59,822 nt of DNA. Source: CAYUAG01 sp046483025. GTDB lineage: Bacteria > Zhuqueibacterota > QNDG01 > CAYUAG01. The translations under genes were made by a program, and so were the position numbers. The stretch lies in assembly GCA_046483025.1 (NCBI GenBank), contig JAWODZ010000110.1, positions 1-59,822 on the forward strand, written 5' to 3'. Under the pieces are notes generated by a model that was not told the origin of the DNA, made no database searches, and saw nothing but the letters and a program-made list of their open reading frames with translations. Below, in pieces: positions 1 through 9,014 of this stretch (position 1 is the first letter of the stretch; every line of letters begins with the position of its first letter).

Positions 1-1
1 A

Positions 2-220
2 AATAAACGGGATAAAATATCTATCTTTTTGGCGGTTCCCTGGCAGATTGTACTTTTCCTCATGTGGATATCAGTAATGATGAATAGATGGGATCAGGTA
101 AAACTATTATTATTAATTCTTATTATTTTATCTATAGGTCTTTATTTTCTTTGGTTCAGACATTTATCAACTAAAGTAAAGATGGACAGAGAAGAAATAA
201 AGGTAGCATTAAAAGAATAA
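2..220 (+). CDS. C-terminal fragment of a membrane protein
   Basis: The reading frame is open to the left edge of the window, so this is the 3' end of a longer gene; the TTG at 29 is only an internal codon. The visible 72 residues hold two hydrophobic segments (around FLAVPWQIVLFLMWISVMM and LLLLILIILSIGLYFLWF) separated by a short polar loop, then a basic/acidic cytoplasmic-looking tail. This resembles the last two helices of a polytopic transporter, for example an amino-acid permease, but the fragment is too short to assign. It stops 14 bases before malQ and could be in the same operon. Confidence 0.6.
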   Translation, partial: NKRDKISIFLAVPWQIVLFLMWISVMMNRWDQVKLLLLILIILSIGLYFLWFRHLSTKVKMDREEIKVALKE

Positions 221-234
221 GCAGAAGGTGAATT

Positions 235-1728
235 ATGGATAAACGCGGTGCAGGTATTCTCCTGCATATATCATCACTACCATCAAGGTTTGGAATTGGT
301 GATTTGGGGCCTCAGGCATATAAATTTGCCGATTTTCTTTATAATTCCGGAATGAGATTCTGGCAGATACTCCCCCTGAATCCCACAGATATCTGTCATG
401 ACAACTCTCCTTATAAAAGTGTTTCAGCTTTTGCTTTTAATCCTAATTTAATCAGCCCTGTTCACCTGGTTGAACATGGATTGCTGGAAAAAAAAGATAT
501 TATGGATATTCCTAGGCGAAAGGGTTCTGAAATAGATTATCATTCTGTTGTTGTTTATAAAGAAACATTACTGAACAAGGCTTATGAAAATTTTTTGAAA
601 AAACCAAATGATTCTCACTTTGAACAGTTTTGCACAGAAAACAGCTACTGGCTTGATGACTATGCATTATTCAGTGCCCTTAAATCAAAATTTTCCAATC
701 AAATATGGAATAAATGGCCTGTGCCGATACGAGACCGGTATCCGGAAGAAATTAAAAGACAAACTGGATTATTACAACAGGAAATAAAAAAGAAAAAGTT
801 CTTTCAATACTTGTTTATTATACAATGGGAAAAATTAAAGAATTATTGCAGTAACTGCAATATTCAGATTATCGGTGACATCCCTATATATATAGGGATG
901 GACAGTGTAGATGTATGGACACATTCTTCAATTTTTAAACTGGATAAGGATAAGCAACCTCTATATATAGCCGGAGTTCCTCCAGATTATTTCAGTGAAA
1001 CCGGTCAGTTATGGGGTAATCCGGTTTACAGATGGGATGTGATGAAAAAGAATAAGTACCAGTGGTGGATCGAAAGGTTGCGTCATAATCTGGCACTTTT
1101 TGATATTGTTCGTATTGATCATTTCAGGGGGTTGGTTGCTTACTGGCAAGTGGCCAGCGAAGAAGAAACAGCGATAAAAGGAGAATGGATAGAAGCCCCT
1201 GCAGATGATTTCTTAAACACTATTATTAATAAATTTGAGAAACTGCCTATTATTGCTGAAGATTTGGGAGTTATTACCCCTGATGTTTTAAATATCATGA
1301 AGAAATATAACCTTCCGGGAATGAAAGTTTTACAGTTTGGATTTAGAAATTCTGTGGGAGAGAATGAGCACGCAGTTCATAATGTTGTACACAATTGTTT
1401 CTTGTTTACAGGTACTCATGATAATAATACGGTACAGGGGTGGTATCGGCATGATATTGGCAAGCAGGAAAAACAAAATATCAATAAATATGTGGGACAT
1501 AAGGTCACGAAACGCACTGTCCATAAAGAATTGATACGTTTAGCTATGATATCAGTGGCAAATACAGTTATTATCCCTATTCAGGATTTCCTCGGACTTG
1601 GGCGCAAAGCAAGGATGAACAGACCCTTCAGTAATAAAGGCAACTGGCACTGGAAATTAAAACCTGGTAAGCTTACAAAAAAACTTTCCCGTTCAATTAA
1701 AGAGCTGATAGAGATCTATGGGAGGTAA
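235..1728 (+). CDS. malQ: 4-alpha-glucanotransferase (amylomaltase, GH77)
   Basis: Cytoplasmic enzyme that moves alpha-1,4-glucan chains between maltodextrins and glycogen-type glucans. The 497-residue length is normal for bacterial MalQ. The N-terminal signature GILLHISSLPSRFGIGDLG is present. Catalytic motifs seen: VRIDHFRGL with the nucleophile at D295, AEDLG with the acid/base at E342, and GTHDNNT around H395-D396 as the transition-state stabiliser. An AGAAGGTG ribosome site precedes the ATG. No other maltodextrin genes (malP, glgP, pullulanase) are adjacent; a possible partner is only the membrane-protein fragment upstream. Assignment is secure. Confidence 0.96.
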   Translation: MDKRGAGILLHISSLPSRFGIGDLGPQAYKFADFLYNSGMRFWQILPLNPTDICHDNSPYKSVSAFAFNPNLISPVHLVEHGLLEKKDIMDIPRRKGSEIDYHSVVVYKETLLNKAYENFLKKPNDSHFEQFCTENSYWLDDYALFSALKSKFSNQIWNKWPVPIRDRYPEEIKRQTGLLQQEIKKKKFFQYLFIIQWEKLKNYCSNCNIQIIGDIPIYIGMDSVDVWTHSSIFKLDKDKQPLYIAGVPPDYFSETGQLWGNPVYRWDVMKKNKYQWWIERLRHNLALFDIVRIDHFRGLVAYWQVASEEETAIKGEWIEAPADDFLNTIINKFEKLPIIAEDLGVITPDVLNIMKKYNLPGMKVLQFGFRNSVGENEHAVHNVVHNCFLFTGTHDNNTVQGWYRHDIGKQEKQNINKYVGHKVTKRTVHKELIRLAMISVANTVIIPIQDFLGLGRKARMNRPFSNKGNWHWKLKPGKLTKKLSRSIKELIEIYGR

Positions 1729-1773
1729 AGTTTTATAGCCGTGCATCTATACGGATTTTTATAGAGAAAAACA

Positions 1774-1815
1774 TTGATTTACGATTTACGATTGACGATT
1801 TTTGATTTAAGATTT
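1774..1815. repeat. Short tandem repeat of GATTTACGATT-like units
   Basis: The stretch is built from imperfect copies of gattTACGATT / gattgacgatt / gatttaagattt, about 7-11 bases each. It is a low-complexity array in the malQ/GH3 intergenic gap; no function is evident. Confidence 0.6.
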
Positions 1816-1937
1816 GAATGGTCTTGTCCTGAAATAGGTGTACAATTAAAACAATAGTTTTTATTCTTTTCTCCATATCTTATTTGTGTTTAAATAATAT
1901 CTACATAATTAAAGTTTAACTTAAAACAGTAACAATT

Positions 1938-2115
1938 TGTCATCCTGAGGAACGAAGTGACGAAGGATCTCACGCTACTAAGGAATCAGTAAAGAATCAG
2001 ATCTAGCTGGAAATGAATGTCATTTTAAGAATCGTACTTTTCCAGCAAAAAACCATCATACCTTTTTATTCAGAGGCGTGAGATTCTTCGCTCGCTTTGC
2101 TCGCTCAGGATAATG
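1938..2115. repeat. Inverted-repeat element (MITE/REP-like)
   Basis: The left arm (1938-1975, starting TGTCATCCTGAGGAACGAAG and ending GGATCTCACGC) is the imperfect reverse complement of the right arm (2076-2115, starting GCGTGAGATTCTTCGCTCGC and ending GATAATG). About 100 unique bases separate the arms. Elements reading GTCATyCTGAGsrA...GAAGsATCTCA are common intergenic repeats in environmental bacterial genomes. The right arm overlaps the first unit of the 31-base tandem array. Confidence 0.75.
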
Positions 2116-2209
2116 TCTTCGCTCGCTTTGCTCGCTCAGGATAATGTCTTCGCTCGCTTTGCTCGCTCAGGATAATGTCTTCGCTCCCTCCGGTCGCTCA
2201 GAATGACAT
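2087..2209. repeat. 31-bp tandem repeat, three near-identical units plus a degenerate fourth
   Basis: Units begin at 2087, 2118 and 2149 with TTCGCTCGCTTTGCTCGCTC and continue AGGATAATGTC; the spacing is exactly 31 bases. A fourth, diverged copy starts at 2180 (TTCGCTCCCTCCGGTCGCTC) and ends AGAATGACAT. There are no unique spacers, so this is not a CRISPR array. It looks like local amplification of the right arm of the neighbouring inverted-repeat element. Confidence 0.85.
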
Positions 2210-2304
2210 TTCGGAACGTCTGGTTTGGTAAACTGTAAACTTTTTTCAGGACGACACCAATAATTACAATAATCTTGGTTAAACTGTATTCATCTGTACT
2301 ATTA

Positions 2305-4962
2305 TTACTTGATCAAAACCTTTGTTTTCAATCCTTCCAGAGAGTTTTTCCCTACCATAATTTCAAACTCACCTGGCTCAACTATCCTTTTCCCCTGATT
2401 GTTCACTGTGGAAAAATCATCTCTGTTCAGATTGAATGTGACTTTTTTACTGCTATCGGCCTTGATATTAATACGTTTAAAATCACGGAGTGATTTGATA
2501 GGTACCGGATAAGAGCTTTCAAGATCTGATATATATACCTGTACCACTTCATCACCATCCATTTTTCCAATATTGGCAATATCAACACTCACCGTGATAT
2601 TTTCATTGAGGCTGATTTCAGTAGATGAACAGTTCAGATTTGAATATTCAAAATCTGTATAGCTCAATCCATAACCAAACGGGTACAGGACTTCCCCCTT
2701 GAAATAACGATATGTATGGTTTTTCATGCTGTAATCATCAAAGGGGGGAAGCTGGTCAATTGACCTGTAAAACGTCACTGGAAGCCTTGCAGAAGGGTTA
2801 TAAGCGCCGAAAATGACATCAGCCACCCCATGGCCACCTTCTTCTCCCGGATACCAGGCTTCCAGAATAGCGGGGATATTGGAATCTGCCCAGTTTACTG
2901 CTAAGGCACTTCCGCTCAGGAGTATCAGTATTACAGGTGTATCAATTTTTCGTAAGGCTTTCAGAAGTTGAATCTGCGGCTCAGGAAGCATAATGTCAGT
3001 CCGGTCTCCACCTTGAAATCCCTTCATGTTGGATTGCATTTCTTCACCCTCCAGTTGAGGAGATATTCCTCCCACAACTACAGCAGCCTCGGATTTTGAA
3101 ACGATCTGTACAGCTTTTCGCAGTTCATTTTCACGTTCTTTTTGGATTTGACGGGTGATACGGGGATTATTCCAGGCCAGAGTGAGAGAAGCCCCTCCGC
3201 TGTTTTCATAATATTCAATGCGGATTGGATAGAGTTTATCTTTTTCAAGAGTAACAGTACTGGTTGTAGTAGTAGCACTGTGATCTGACCATAAGTCTAT
3301 AATCTTATTATCATTTATATAAAGTCTGTATCCATCATCCCCGGTTAAGCCGAGAGTGTATTTTCCTGATTCCTTAACAGTCAGATACCCGGTCCACCTG
3401 ACAGAAAAATTATCTGAAGGAAAATTCTCTGCTGGAGAGCTCTGGTTCCAGCTGAAGTCAAGGGTGGAGTCATATCTGGTCATAACAGGTTCTCCCTGTA
3501 CATTCATATTAGAGAAATATTCTCCTTTAAGTCCTTTAGTCTTGGTTGATTTATCAGGTATTAAATGAGAGGATGGGATAATTTTCAGAGGAATATGAGT
3601 ACTTGCAGCGATATCGCATCCCCTGGTGTATCTGACTACAGTATTTTCTGATACGGTATTTTTGATTCCCTGCAATATGGTTACATATTTTGAAGATGTT
3701 CCGTGATAATTGCCGTTCAGAACCTCAATATTATCGGCATTTGGTCCTATTACTGCAATAGAGGACAGATTTTTTTGCAAAGGGAGGAGATTATCCTGAT
3801 TTTTCAAGAGTACAATGGAAGCACGGGCAGTTTTCCGGGCCAGTTCCCGGTGTTCTTTACAGTCAACAATTTCATAGGGAATTGAAGTATAAGGAACCAT
3901 ATCGTCGGGATCAAACATTCCCAGCTTGAACCGTGCTCTGAATAACCGTTTTACCGATGTATCGATTAATTCTTCTGTTATTAATCCTTTTTGTACTGCT
4001 TCAAGAAGAAATGGATAATGATTTCCGCAATTGAGATCGCAGCCTGATTTAACTGCAACAGCAGCAGCTTCAGGAGCTGTATCAACATAATGATGATTTG
4101 CATGAATATCCTGAATAGCCCAGCAGTCAGATACAACATATCCTTCGAAATTCCAGGCATTCCTGAGTATTTCCTGAAGTAAAACAGGACTTGCACAGCA
4201 GGGTTCTCCGTTGGTTCTGTTATACGCTCCCATAACAGAATAAGCTTTTCCTTTAATTATGCAGGCCTCAAAAGCAGGAAGGTAGGTATCCCAGAGTACT
4301 CGTTGATTCACTACAGCATTAAAATGATGTCGTTCCGGTTCAGGACCGCTGTGAACTGCATAATGTTTTGGGGTCGCAATTACCTTAAAATACGCAGGAT
4401 CGTTACTTTGCAATCCTTTCACAAAGGATATACCCATTTGTGACGTTAAATAGGGATCTTCTCCATAGGTTTCCTGTCCCCGTCCCCATCTGGGATCACG
4501 GAAAATATTAATATTGGGGGACCAGAAGGTCAATCCGTAATATCTGCTGCGGTTATCATGTTTGACAGCATGATGATATTTAGCCCGGGCTTCATCGGAT
4601 ATGACAGTTGCCACCTGATGCATCAGATCAGTATCCCAGGTTGCTGCCAGACCGATAGCCTGAGGAAATACAGTTGCTCTCCCTGCACGAGCTACCCCGT
4701 GTAAACATTCATTCCACCAGTTATATTGGGGAATATTCAGCCGTTCTATAGCAGGTGCATCGTATCTCATCTGGGATATCTTTTCTTCCAGAGTCATACG
4801 TGAAACAAGATCATTTATTCTTTCTTCCACAGAAAGCTCAGGATTTAAATAGGGGGGATGTTCCTGTTTTGTATTATCAGAGGAAAAACAGGGGAGTATT
4901 CTTCCTGCAAAAACAAAGTACAGCATGACCGTACAGAAAAACACATTTTTTTTAATAATCAT
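2305..4962 (-). CDS. Secreted GH3 glycoside hydrolase (beta-glucosidase/xylosidase type) with PA14 domain
   Basis: An 885-residue exported enzyme expected to release beta-linked terminal sugars from plant or microbial polysaccharides. Residues 1-28 form a signal peptide. The GH3 barrel runs from about 38 to 350, with KHYAVHSGPE in the substrate site and the nucleophile at D279 in GYVVSDCW. The alpha/beta sandwich that follows is interrupted at about 460-615 by a PA14 lectin-like insertion (GLKGEYFSN ... GDDGYRLYINDN). A fibronectin-III-like domain ends the protein. Insertion of PA14 into GH3 is a known architecture of sugar-binding GH3 enzymes. The GH92 gene lies upstream on the same strand, but the repeat-containing gap makes one operon uncertain. 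Exact substrate cannot be read from sequence. Confidence 0.93.
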   Translation of the reverse strand: MIIKKNVFFCTVMLYFVFAGRILPCFSSDNTKQEHPPYLNPELSVEERINDLVSRMTLEEKISQMRYDAPAIERLNIPQYNWWNECLHGVARAGRATVFPQAIGLAATWDTDLMHQVATVISDEARAKYHHAVKHDNRSRYYGLTFWSPNINIFRDPRWGRGQETYGEDPYLTSQMGISFVKGLQSNDPAYFKVIATPKHYAVHSGPEPERHHFNAVVNQRVLWDTYLPAFEACIIKGKAYSVMGAYNRTNGEPCCASPVLLQEILRNAWNFEGYVVSDCWAIQDIHANHHYVDTAPEAAAVAVKSGCDLNCGNHYPFLLEAVQKGLITEELIDTSVKRLFRARFKLGMFDPDDMVPYTSIPYEIVDCKEHRELARKTARASIVLLKNQDNLLPLQKNLSSIAVIGPNADNIEVLNGNYHGTSSKYVTILQGIKNTVSENTVVRYTRGCDIAASTHIPLKIIPSSHLIPDKSTKTKGLKGEYFSNMNVQGEPVMTRYDSTLDFSWNQSSPAENFPSDNFSVRWTGYLTVKESGKYTLGLTGDDGYRLYINDNKIIDLWSDHSATTTTSTVTLEKDKLYPIRIEYYENSGGASLTLAWNNPRITRQIQKERENELRKAVQIVSKSEAAVVVGGISPQLEGEEMQSNMKGFQGGDRTDIMLPEPQIQLLKALRKIDTPVILILLSGSALAVNWADSNIPAILEAWYPGEEGGHGVADVIFGAYNPSARLPVTFYRSIDQLPPFDDYSMKNHTYRYFKGEVLYPFGYGLSYTDFEYSNLNCSSTEISLNENITVSVDIANIGKMDGDEVVQVYISDLESSYPVPIKSLRDFKRINIKADSSKKVTFNLNRDDFSTVNNQGKRIVEPGEFEIMVGKNSLEGLKTKVLIK

Positions 4963-4979
4963 TTTAATCCCCTTTTTTT

Positions 4980-5077
4980 AGCCACAGATTAACACGGATT
5001 AATAAAGAATTATATCAATGCATTTTATTTTATTACAATAATTATTTTCTGTGTTTAATCCGTGTATATCTGTGGCT
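4980..5077. repeat. Inverted repeat of the GCCACAGATTAACACGGATTAA family
   Basis: The left arm at 4980-5002 (AGCCACAGATTAACACGGAT) and the right arm at 5055-5077 (TTAATCCGTGTATATCTGTG GCT) are near-perfect reverse complements around about 50 AT-rich bases. It sits between the two glycosidase genes. A degenerate relative is at about 27990-28037. Its length and position suit a mobile intergenic repeat better than a terminator, though it could fold in mRNA. Confidence 0.75.
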
Positions 5078-5086
5078 ATATTAAAT

Positions 5087-8056
5087 TCAATTTATAGTAA
5101 TCTCATCTGCAAAGATCCAGGCTTTACCACCGTACCCTTTATGCCATTCCGGGCACATTTTTCGGTTTTTTGCCACAATCTTAATATATTGTGCTTCCTT
5201 ACTATCAATTTCAAGAGTAAAATTTTTGATGATAATGCCGGATTTATTTTCGGATACAGTGTTTTTTACAGATCCAACTTTTCGGAAATTATTGCCGTCT
5301 TCTGAAATATAATAATCAACCTTAAGGGGCATAAAGATCCAGGCATTTATATTCTGCAGGAATCTTGTTGATATTTTATTGATTTTAATGGAATTATTGA
5401 GATTTATTACAGCTTCAATATTAACTCCTTCATAACCCTGCCATCCACCACTCCAGAAATTATTATTTCCTTTGATATGGTCTATTAAGGCCTTATCTCC
5501 ACCTGCTGAGTATTGAGGAGCATAATCTGTTTTAAGTTCAATATCTCTTTTATAGGGAATTTCAGTGAAATCCACTGAAACCGGAAAACTTTTGTGATCA
5601 CCTTTAACAGCAATAGCTTTTATAGGTGTAGATTCAGTAATAACAATGGGTTCTGTATAGACTGGTGAGCCAACATCAGGATCAGATCCATCTAACGTAT
5701 AGTATATGCTGACATTTTCATCAGGATGGAGTATTTTTACTTTTTGTTCTTTGTAAAAAGTTATATGATCATAACCAAAAAATGGTGAGGTAAGGAATTC
5801 TTGACCAACCTGTGAACTGGGATAACTTTCTCTGGATTGAAATAATTGTTTATTTGGTGTATCAGTCATAGTAAAACACAGCTGTCCGCCGTTAATGATA
5901 TCTTTGTGGGTGATGAATCTTTTACCATAATCTTGGCCATTCAGCGTTAAAGAATTAATATATATATTTGACTTAGATAGGTTATTTACAATGATTTTAA
6001 AAGTTTCGCCATTCTCTAAATGAATGATGATTTTATTAAAAACAGGACTTCCGAAAACATAGTAATCCATCCCCGGACATACAGGATAAAATCCCATAGC
6101 ACTGAATACATACCATGCTGACATCTGACCACAGTCTTCATTACCACATAAGCCGTCCTGAGCAGCTGAGTAGAGATTATGTGTAATTTCTGTAACAATT
6201 TCCTGAGTTTTCCAGTATCTTTGAGTAAAATTATACAAATACGCCATATGATGGCTGGGTTCATTACCATGGGCATACTGTCCGATCAAACCGGTAATAT
6301 CTACCTGATTTCTTCCTGTTAGGGTTTTATCATGGGAAAACAAAAGATCTAATTTATTAGTAAAATTCGTATCTCCGTTAAATAATTCAATTAATCCTGC
6401 AATGTCATGAGGTACAAAAAAAGAATACTGCCAGCTGTTTGCTTCAGTATAGGCTCCGGTAACAGAAGTAGGATCAAACGGTTCGATCCATTTTCCGTTT
6501 TTTCGTGCACGCATGAACATAACAGAAAGGTCAAATAAATTTTTGTAAGATTGAGATCTGGTTAAAAAATACTCATAATCCCGGGTTTTACCTAATTCTT
6601 TTGCCATCTGAGCGATACACCAGTCATCATAGGAATATTCAAGCGTTTTGGATACGGATTCATGCTCCAGCTGAGCTGGGATATATCCATACTTTCGGTA
6701 GTGTTTAAGGCCAAATTGATCCTGTTCCGCACTTGTTTTCATTGCTTTGTAGGCTTTGTCAATATCATAATCCCTGATTCCCTTTACATATGCATCTGCT
6801 ATTACCGGAATTGAATGGTATCCAATCATACAGTTCGTTTCCTGGGCAGCAAGTTCCCAAACTGGCAGAAGCCCGCTCTGTTCATACTTTTTCAGCATAG
6901 TTTTGATAAAATCTGAGGTTCTTTTTTGTTCAATAATGGTGAAAAGAGGATGAAGGGCCCTGAATGTATCCCAGAGAGAAAACACGGTATGATTAATGAA
7001 ACCGTCAGCAGTATGTATATTGTCGTCCATTCCCATATATTTATTATCAATATCCATAAAAGTATTGGGAGCTATCATAGTATGATATAATGCAGTATAA
7101 AATATCGTCTTATCAGTCTCGCTTTCATCATATACTTCAATTTTATTTAGTTTTTTGTTCCAAGTTATTTCAGCTTTTGATTTTACGGCTTGGAAATTCC
7201 AGTCCGGAATTTCCTTTTCCAGATTTTTACGGGCACCTTCGATACTGACTGCGGAAATACCAACTTTTACCAATACAATTTCATTCTTTTTAGTGCTAAA
7301 GGTAACATAGGCCTTGATATCTTCTCCCTGAGCTGTTTTTTTATTCTTTTGAATTTTTTCATTAATTGAAATCCCATATTCGTTGAAAGGTTTAGAGAAT
7401 TGAACTACAAAATAGAAACAGTGATTCTTGGCCCATCCGGTAGAGCGTCTGAATCCGGTGATTTCTGTGTTATTTGCGATCTGAATGAAAGAATTTACGG
7501 TCTGATCGTGAATACCGATGGCCAGATCAATAATGAGGTGGGAGGACTTGGACTCGGGATAGGTATACTTATGAAATCCGACCCTTTTAGTAACAGTAAA
7601 TTCAGCCTTAATATTATAGTCATCCAAAAGAACCGAGTAGTATCCGGGAGAGGCATGTTCATGTTTATGGTTGAATCGTGATCGATAACCGGAATCGGGA
7701 TCACTCTTGATTCCGGCAGCAAGTGTTAAAGTTCCCAAAGTGGGCATAAAGCGGATATCACCGTAATCACTGGCACCGGTGCCGCTTAAATGAGTATGGC
7801 TGAACCCCATAATAGAACTATCTGAATAGTGATATCCGGAACACCAGTCCCATCCTTCTGTATCCGTATCTGGACTTAACTGAACCATACCAAAAGGTAC
7901 AGTAGCCCCGGGAAAGGTGTGTCCGTGTCCATCTGTGCCAATGAATGGATCCACATAGTGTGTATAATCAGATTTTTCCTGAGCTAAAGCAAGAGTACCA
8001 AATAAACACATAAATAAAACTAATATTCTTGGACTTTTATTTTGTCGTTTCATCAT
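5087..8056 (-). CDS. Secreted GH92 alpha-mannosidase with C-terminal binding domains
   Basis: Exported calcium-dependent exo-alpha-mannosidase family enzyme. Family signatures: YVDPFIGTDGHGHTFPGA near the N-terminus, GFSHTHLSGTG, HGNEPSHH with the probable general acid at E599, and CGNEDCGQMSAWYVFSAMGF. After the catalytic part (to about 740) come a chitobiase C-terminal-like segment (YYTLDGSDP) and an F5/8 type C-like sandwich from about 840 to the end. An upstream in-frame ATG at 8068 exists, but its own codons supply the GGAG ribosome site six bases before the ATG at 8056. I therefore start there (989 residues). A signal peptide ending near LALAQ follows. Together with the GH3 enzyme this suggests use of mannose-rich glycans. 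Confidence 0.93.
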   Translation of the reverse strand: MMKRQNKSPRILVLFMCLFGTLALAQEKSDYTHYVDPFIGTDGHGHTFPGATVPFGMVQLSPDTDTEGWDWCSGYHYSDSSIMGFSHTHLSGTGASDYGDIRFMPTLGTLTLAAGIKSDPDSGYRSRFNHKHEHASPGYYSVLLDDYNIKAEFTVTKRVGFHKYTYPESKSSHLIIDLAIGIHDQTVNSFIQIANNTEITGFRRSTGWAKNHCFYFVVQFSKPFNEYGISINEKIQKNKKTAQGEDIKAYVTFSTKKNEIVLVKVGISAVSIEGARKNLEKEIPDWNFQAVKSKAEITWNKKLNKIEVYDESETDKTIFYTALYHTMIAPNTFMDIDNKYMGMDDNIHTADGFINHTVFSLWDTFRALHPLFTIIEQKRTSDFIKTMLKKYEQSGLLPVWELAAQETNCMIGYHSIPVIADAYVKGIRDYDIDKAYKAMKTSAEQDQFGLKHYRKYGYIPAQLEHESVSKTLEYSYDDWCIAQMAKELGKTRDYEYFLTRSQSYKNLFDLSVMFMRARKNGKWIEPFDPTSVTGAYTEANSWQYSFFVPHDIAGLIELFNGDTNFTNKLDLLFSHDKTLTGRNQVDITGLIGQYAHGNEPSHHMAYLYNFTQRYWKTQEIVTEITHNLYSAAQDGLCGNEDCGQMSAWYVFSAMGFYPVCPGMDYYVFGSPVFNKIIIHLENGETFKIIVNNLSKSNIYINSLTLNGQDYGKRFITHKDIINGGQLCFTMTDTPNKQLFQSRESYPSSQVGQEFLTSPFFGYDHITFYKEQKVKILHPDENVSIYYTLDGSDPDVGSPVYTEPIVITESTPIKAIAVKGDHKSFPVSVDFTEIPYKRDIELKTDYAPQYSAGGDKALIDHIKGNNNFWSGGWQGYEGVNIEAVINLNNSIKINKISTRFLQNINAWIFMPLKVDYYISEDGNNFRKVGSVKNTVSENKSGIIIKNFTLEIDSKEAQYIKIVAKNRKMCPEWHKGYGGKAWIFADEITIN

Positions 8057-8144
8057 GATAAACTCCATGTATGTTAAAATTTTCAGATAATATAGTATTA
8101 ATTAAATGTATGAATATTACCTGATTTAGTCAAAATTTATTTTC

Positions 8145-8173
8145 TTGCAATTTTAAACACTAAAGTTTATATT
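8145..8173 (+). promoter_or_regulatory. Probable housekeeping promoter of the AbiE pair
   Basis: TTGCAA at 8145-8150 and TATATT at 8168-8173 are separated by 17 bases, a good sigma-70-like match. Transcription would start near 8180, just before the dyad at 8185-8201. Confidence 0.5.
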
Positions 8174-8184
8174 TATACAGAAAA

Positions 8185-8201
8185 GTCAACTATGAGTTGA
8201 C
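8185..8201. promoter_or_regulatory. Dyad GTCAAC-N5-GTTGAC, candidate AbiEi operator
   Basis: GTCAACTATGAGTTGAC is a perfect 6-base inverted repeat with a 5-base spacer, overlapping the predicted start of transcription of the AbiE pair. Characterised AbiEi antitoxins repress their own promoters by binding inverted repeats, so the position fits autoregulation. The binding itself is inference. Confidence 0.5.
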
Positions 8202-8237
8202 ATATATGAATAAAAATAAACTATCAGGGGGTTGATA

Positions 8238-9014
8238 ATGAATACAAACAAAAATAATGAGGTGTCAAAATTAAACAATCTTTTACGTGAATGGCCGAAA
8301 GGCGCTGTGATCACTTTTTCCAGATTAAAAGAAAAAGGGTATTCACGTCAGTTAATTGATAAATACAAATCAAGCAGATGGCTTGAAGTGGTTAATACAG
8401 GTGCGTATAAGAGGTACAAGGATACAATAGACTGGTACGGTGGATTGTATGGTCTTCAACGTTCGAATCTAGATATACATGCAGGTGCAAAGAGTGCGTT
8501 GGAATTACAGGGGTTTGCACATTATTTGGCTCCCAAAATGCCCAGAGTATTTTTATTTGGACCACCGCAGACTCGTTTACCGAAATGGTTCAGCAATTAT
8601 CAATGGGGATTAGATATTATTTTTACAGCTACCAAACTCTTCAAGAATTCTTTGAAAACAGGTTTTACAGAATATTCCCATAAAGAATTTTCTGTCTGGA
8701 TCTCTGCACCTGAACGGGCAGCTCTTGAAATGATGTATCATATACCGGATAAGCAGGGATTTGGTGAAGCGTATCGTATTCTGGAGAATATGACAACATT
8801 AAGACCGGACCTGGTTCAGGAACTGCTGATGAATTGTCATTCTGTAAAAGTCAAACGACTTTTTATGTATATGGCTGAAAAAGCAGAACATACGTGGGTA
8901 GAAGAGTTATCTCCTGAAAAAGTTGATTTTGGGAGCGGGAAAAGAGTTATTGTAAAAAATGGTATTTTTGATAAAAAATATCAAATAACAGTTGAAGCGG
9001 AGAGTAATCTGTGA
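8238..9014 (+). CDS. abiEi: AbiEi-type antitoxin/transcriptional regulator (type IV TA)
   Basis: A 258-residue protein with an N-terminal winged-helix-like segment (LLREWPKGAVITFSRLKEKG ... YSRQLIDKYKSSRWLEVVNTGAYKRY) followed by the alpha/beta antitoxin domain typical of AbiEi. It should counteract the downstream nucleotidyltransferase toxin and repress the operon. The frame also allows TTG at 8232, but GGGGG at 8227-8231 is best spaced for the ATG at 8238. It overlaps the toxin gene by 4 bases (GTGA), which indicates translational coupling. Upstream lie a promoter and a dyad that fit autoregulation. Confidence 0.85.
   Translation: MNTNKNNEVSKLNNLLREWPKGAVITFSRLKEKGYSRQLIDKYKSSRWLEVVNTGAYKRYKDTIDWYGGLYGLQRSNLDIHAGAKSALELQGFAHYLAPKMPRVFLFGPPQTRLPKWFSNYQWGLDIIFTATKLFKNSLKTGFTEYSHKEFSVWISAPERAALEMMYHIPDKQGFGEAYRILENMTTLRPDLVQELLMNCHSVKVKRLFMYMAEKAEHTWVEELSPEKVDFGSGKRVIVKNGIFDKKYQITVEAESNL

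Larger units (their letters stand above)
1729..2304. other. Gene-free, repeat-rich interval between convergent genes
   Basis: This 576-base gap lies between the ends of malQ and the GH3 gene, which converge. It contains a short tandem array of GATTTACGATT-like units (about 1774-1815), an inverted-repeat element (1938-2115) and a 31-base tandem repeat (2087-2209). I see no open frame with a ribosome site and no RNA gene. The short frame at 2275-2493 lies antisense to the GH3 end and is not a gene. Confidence 0.7.

Noticed and set aside
2087..2209. Regular 31-base repeats resembling a CRISPR array
   Set aside because: The units are directly joined with no unique spacers and no cas genes are near; it is a tandem repeat.
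7400..7722. Opposing frames of 75-93 codons inside the GH92 gene
   Set aside because: Both lie within the conserved GH92 coding sequence on other frames; no independent evidence.
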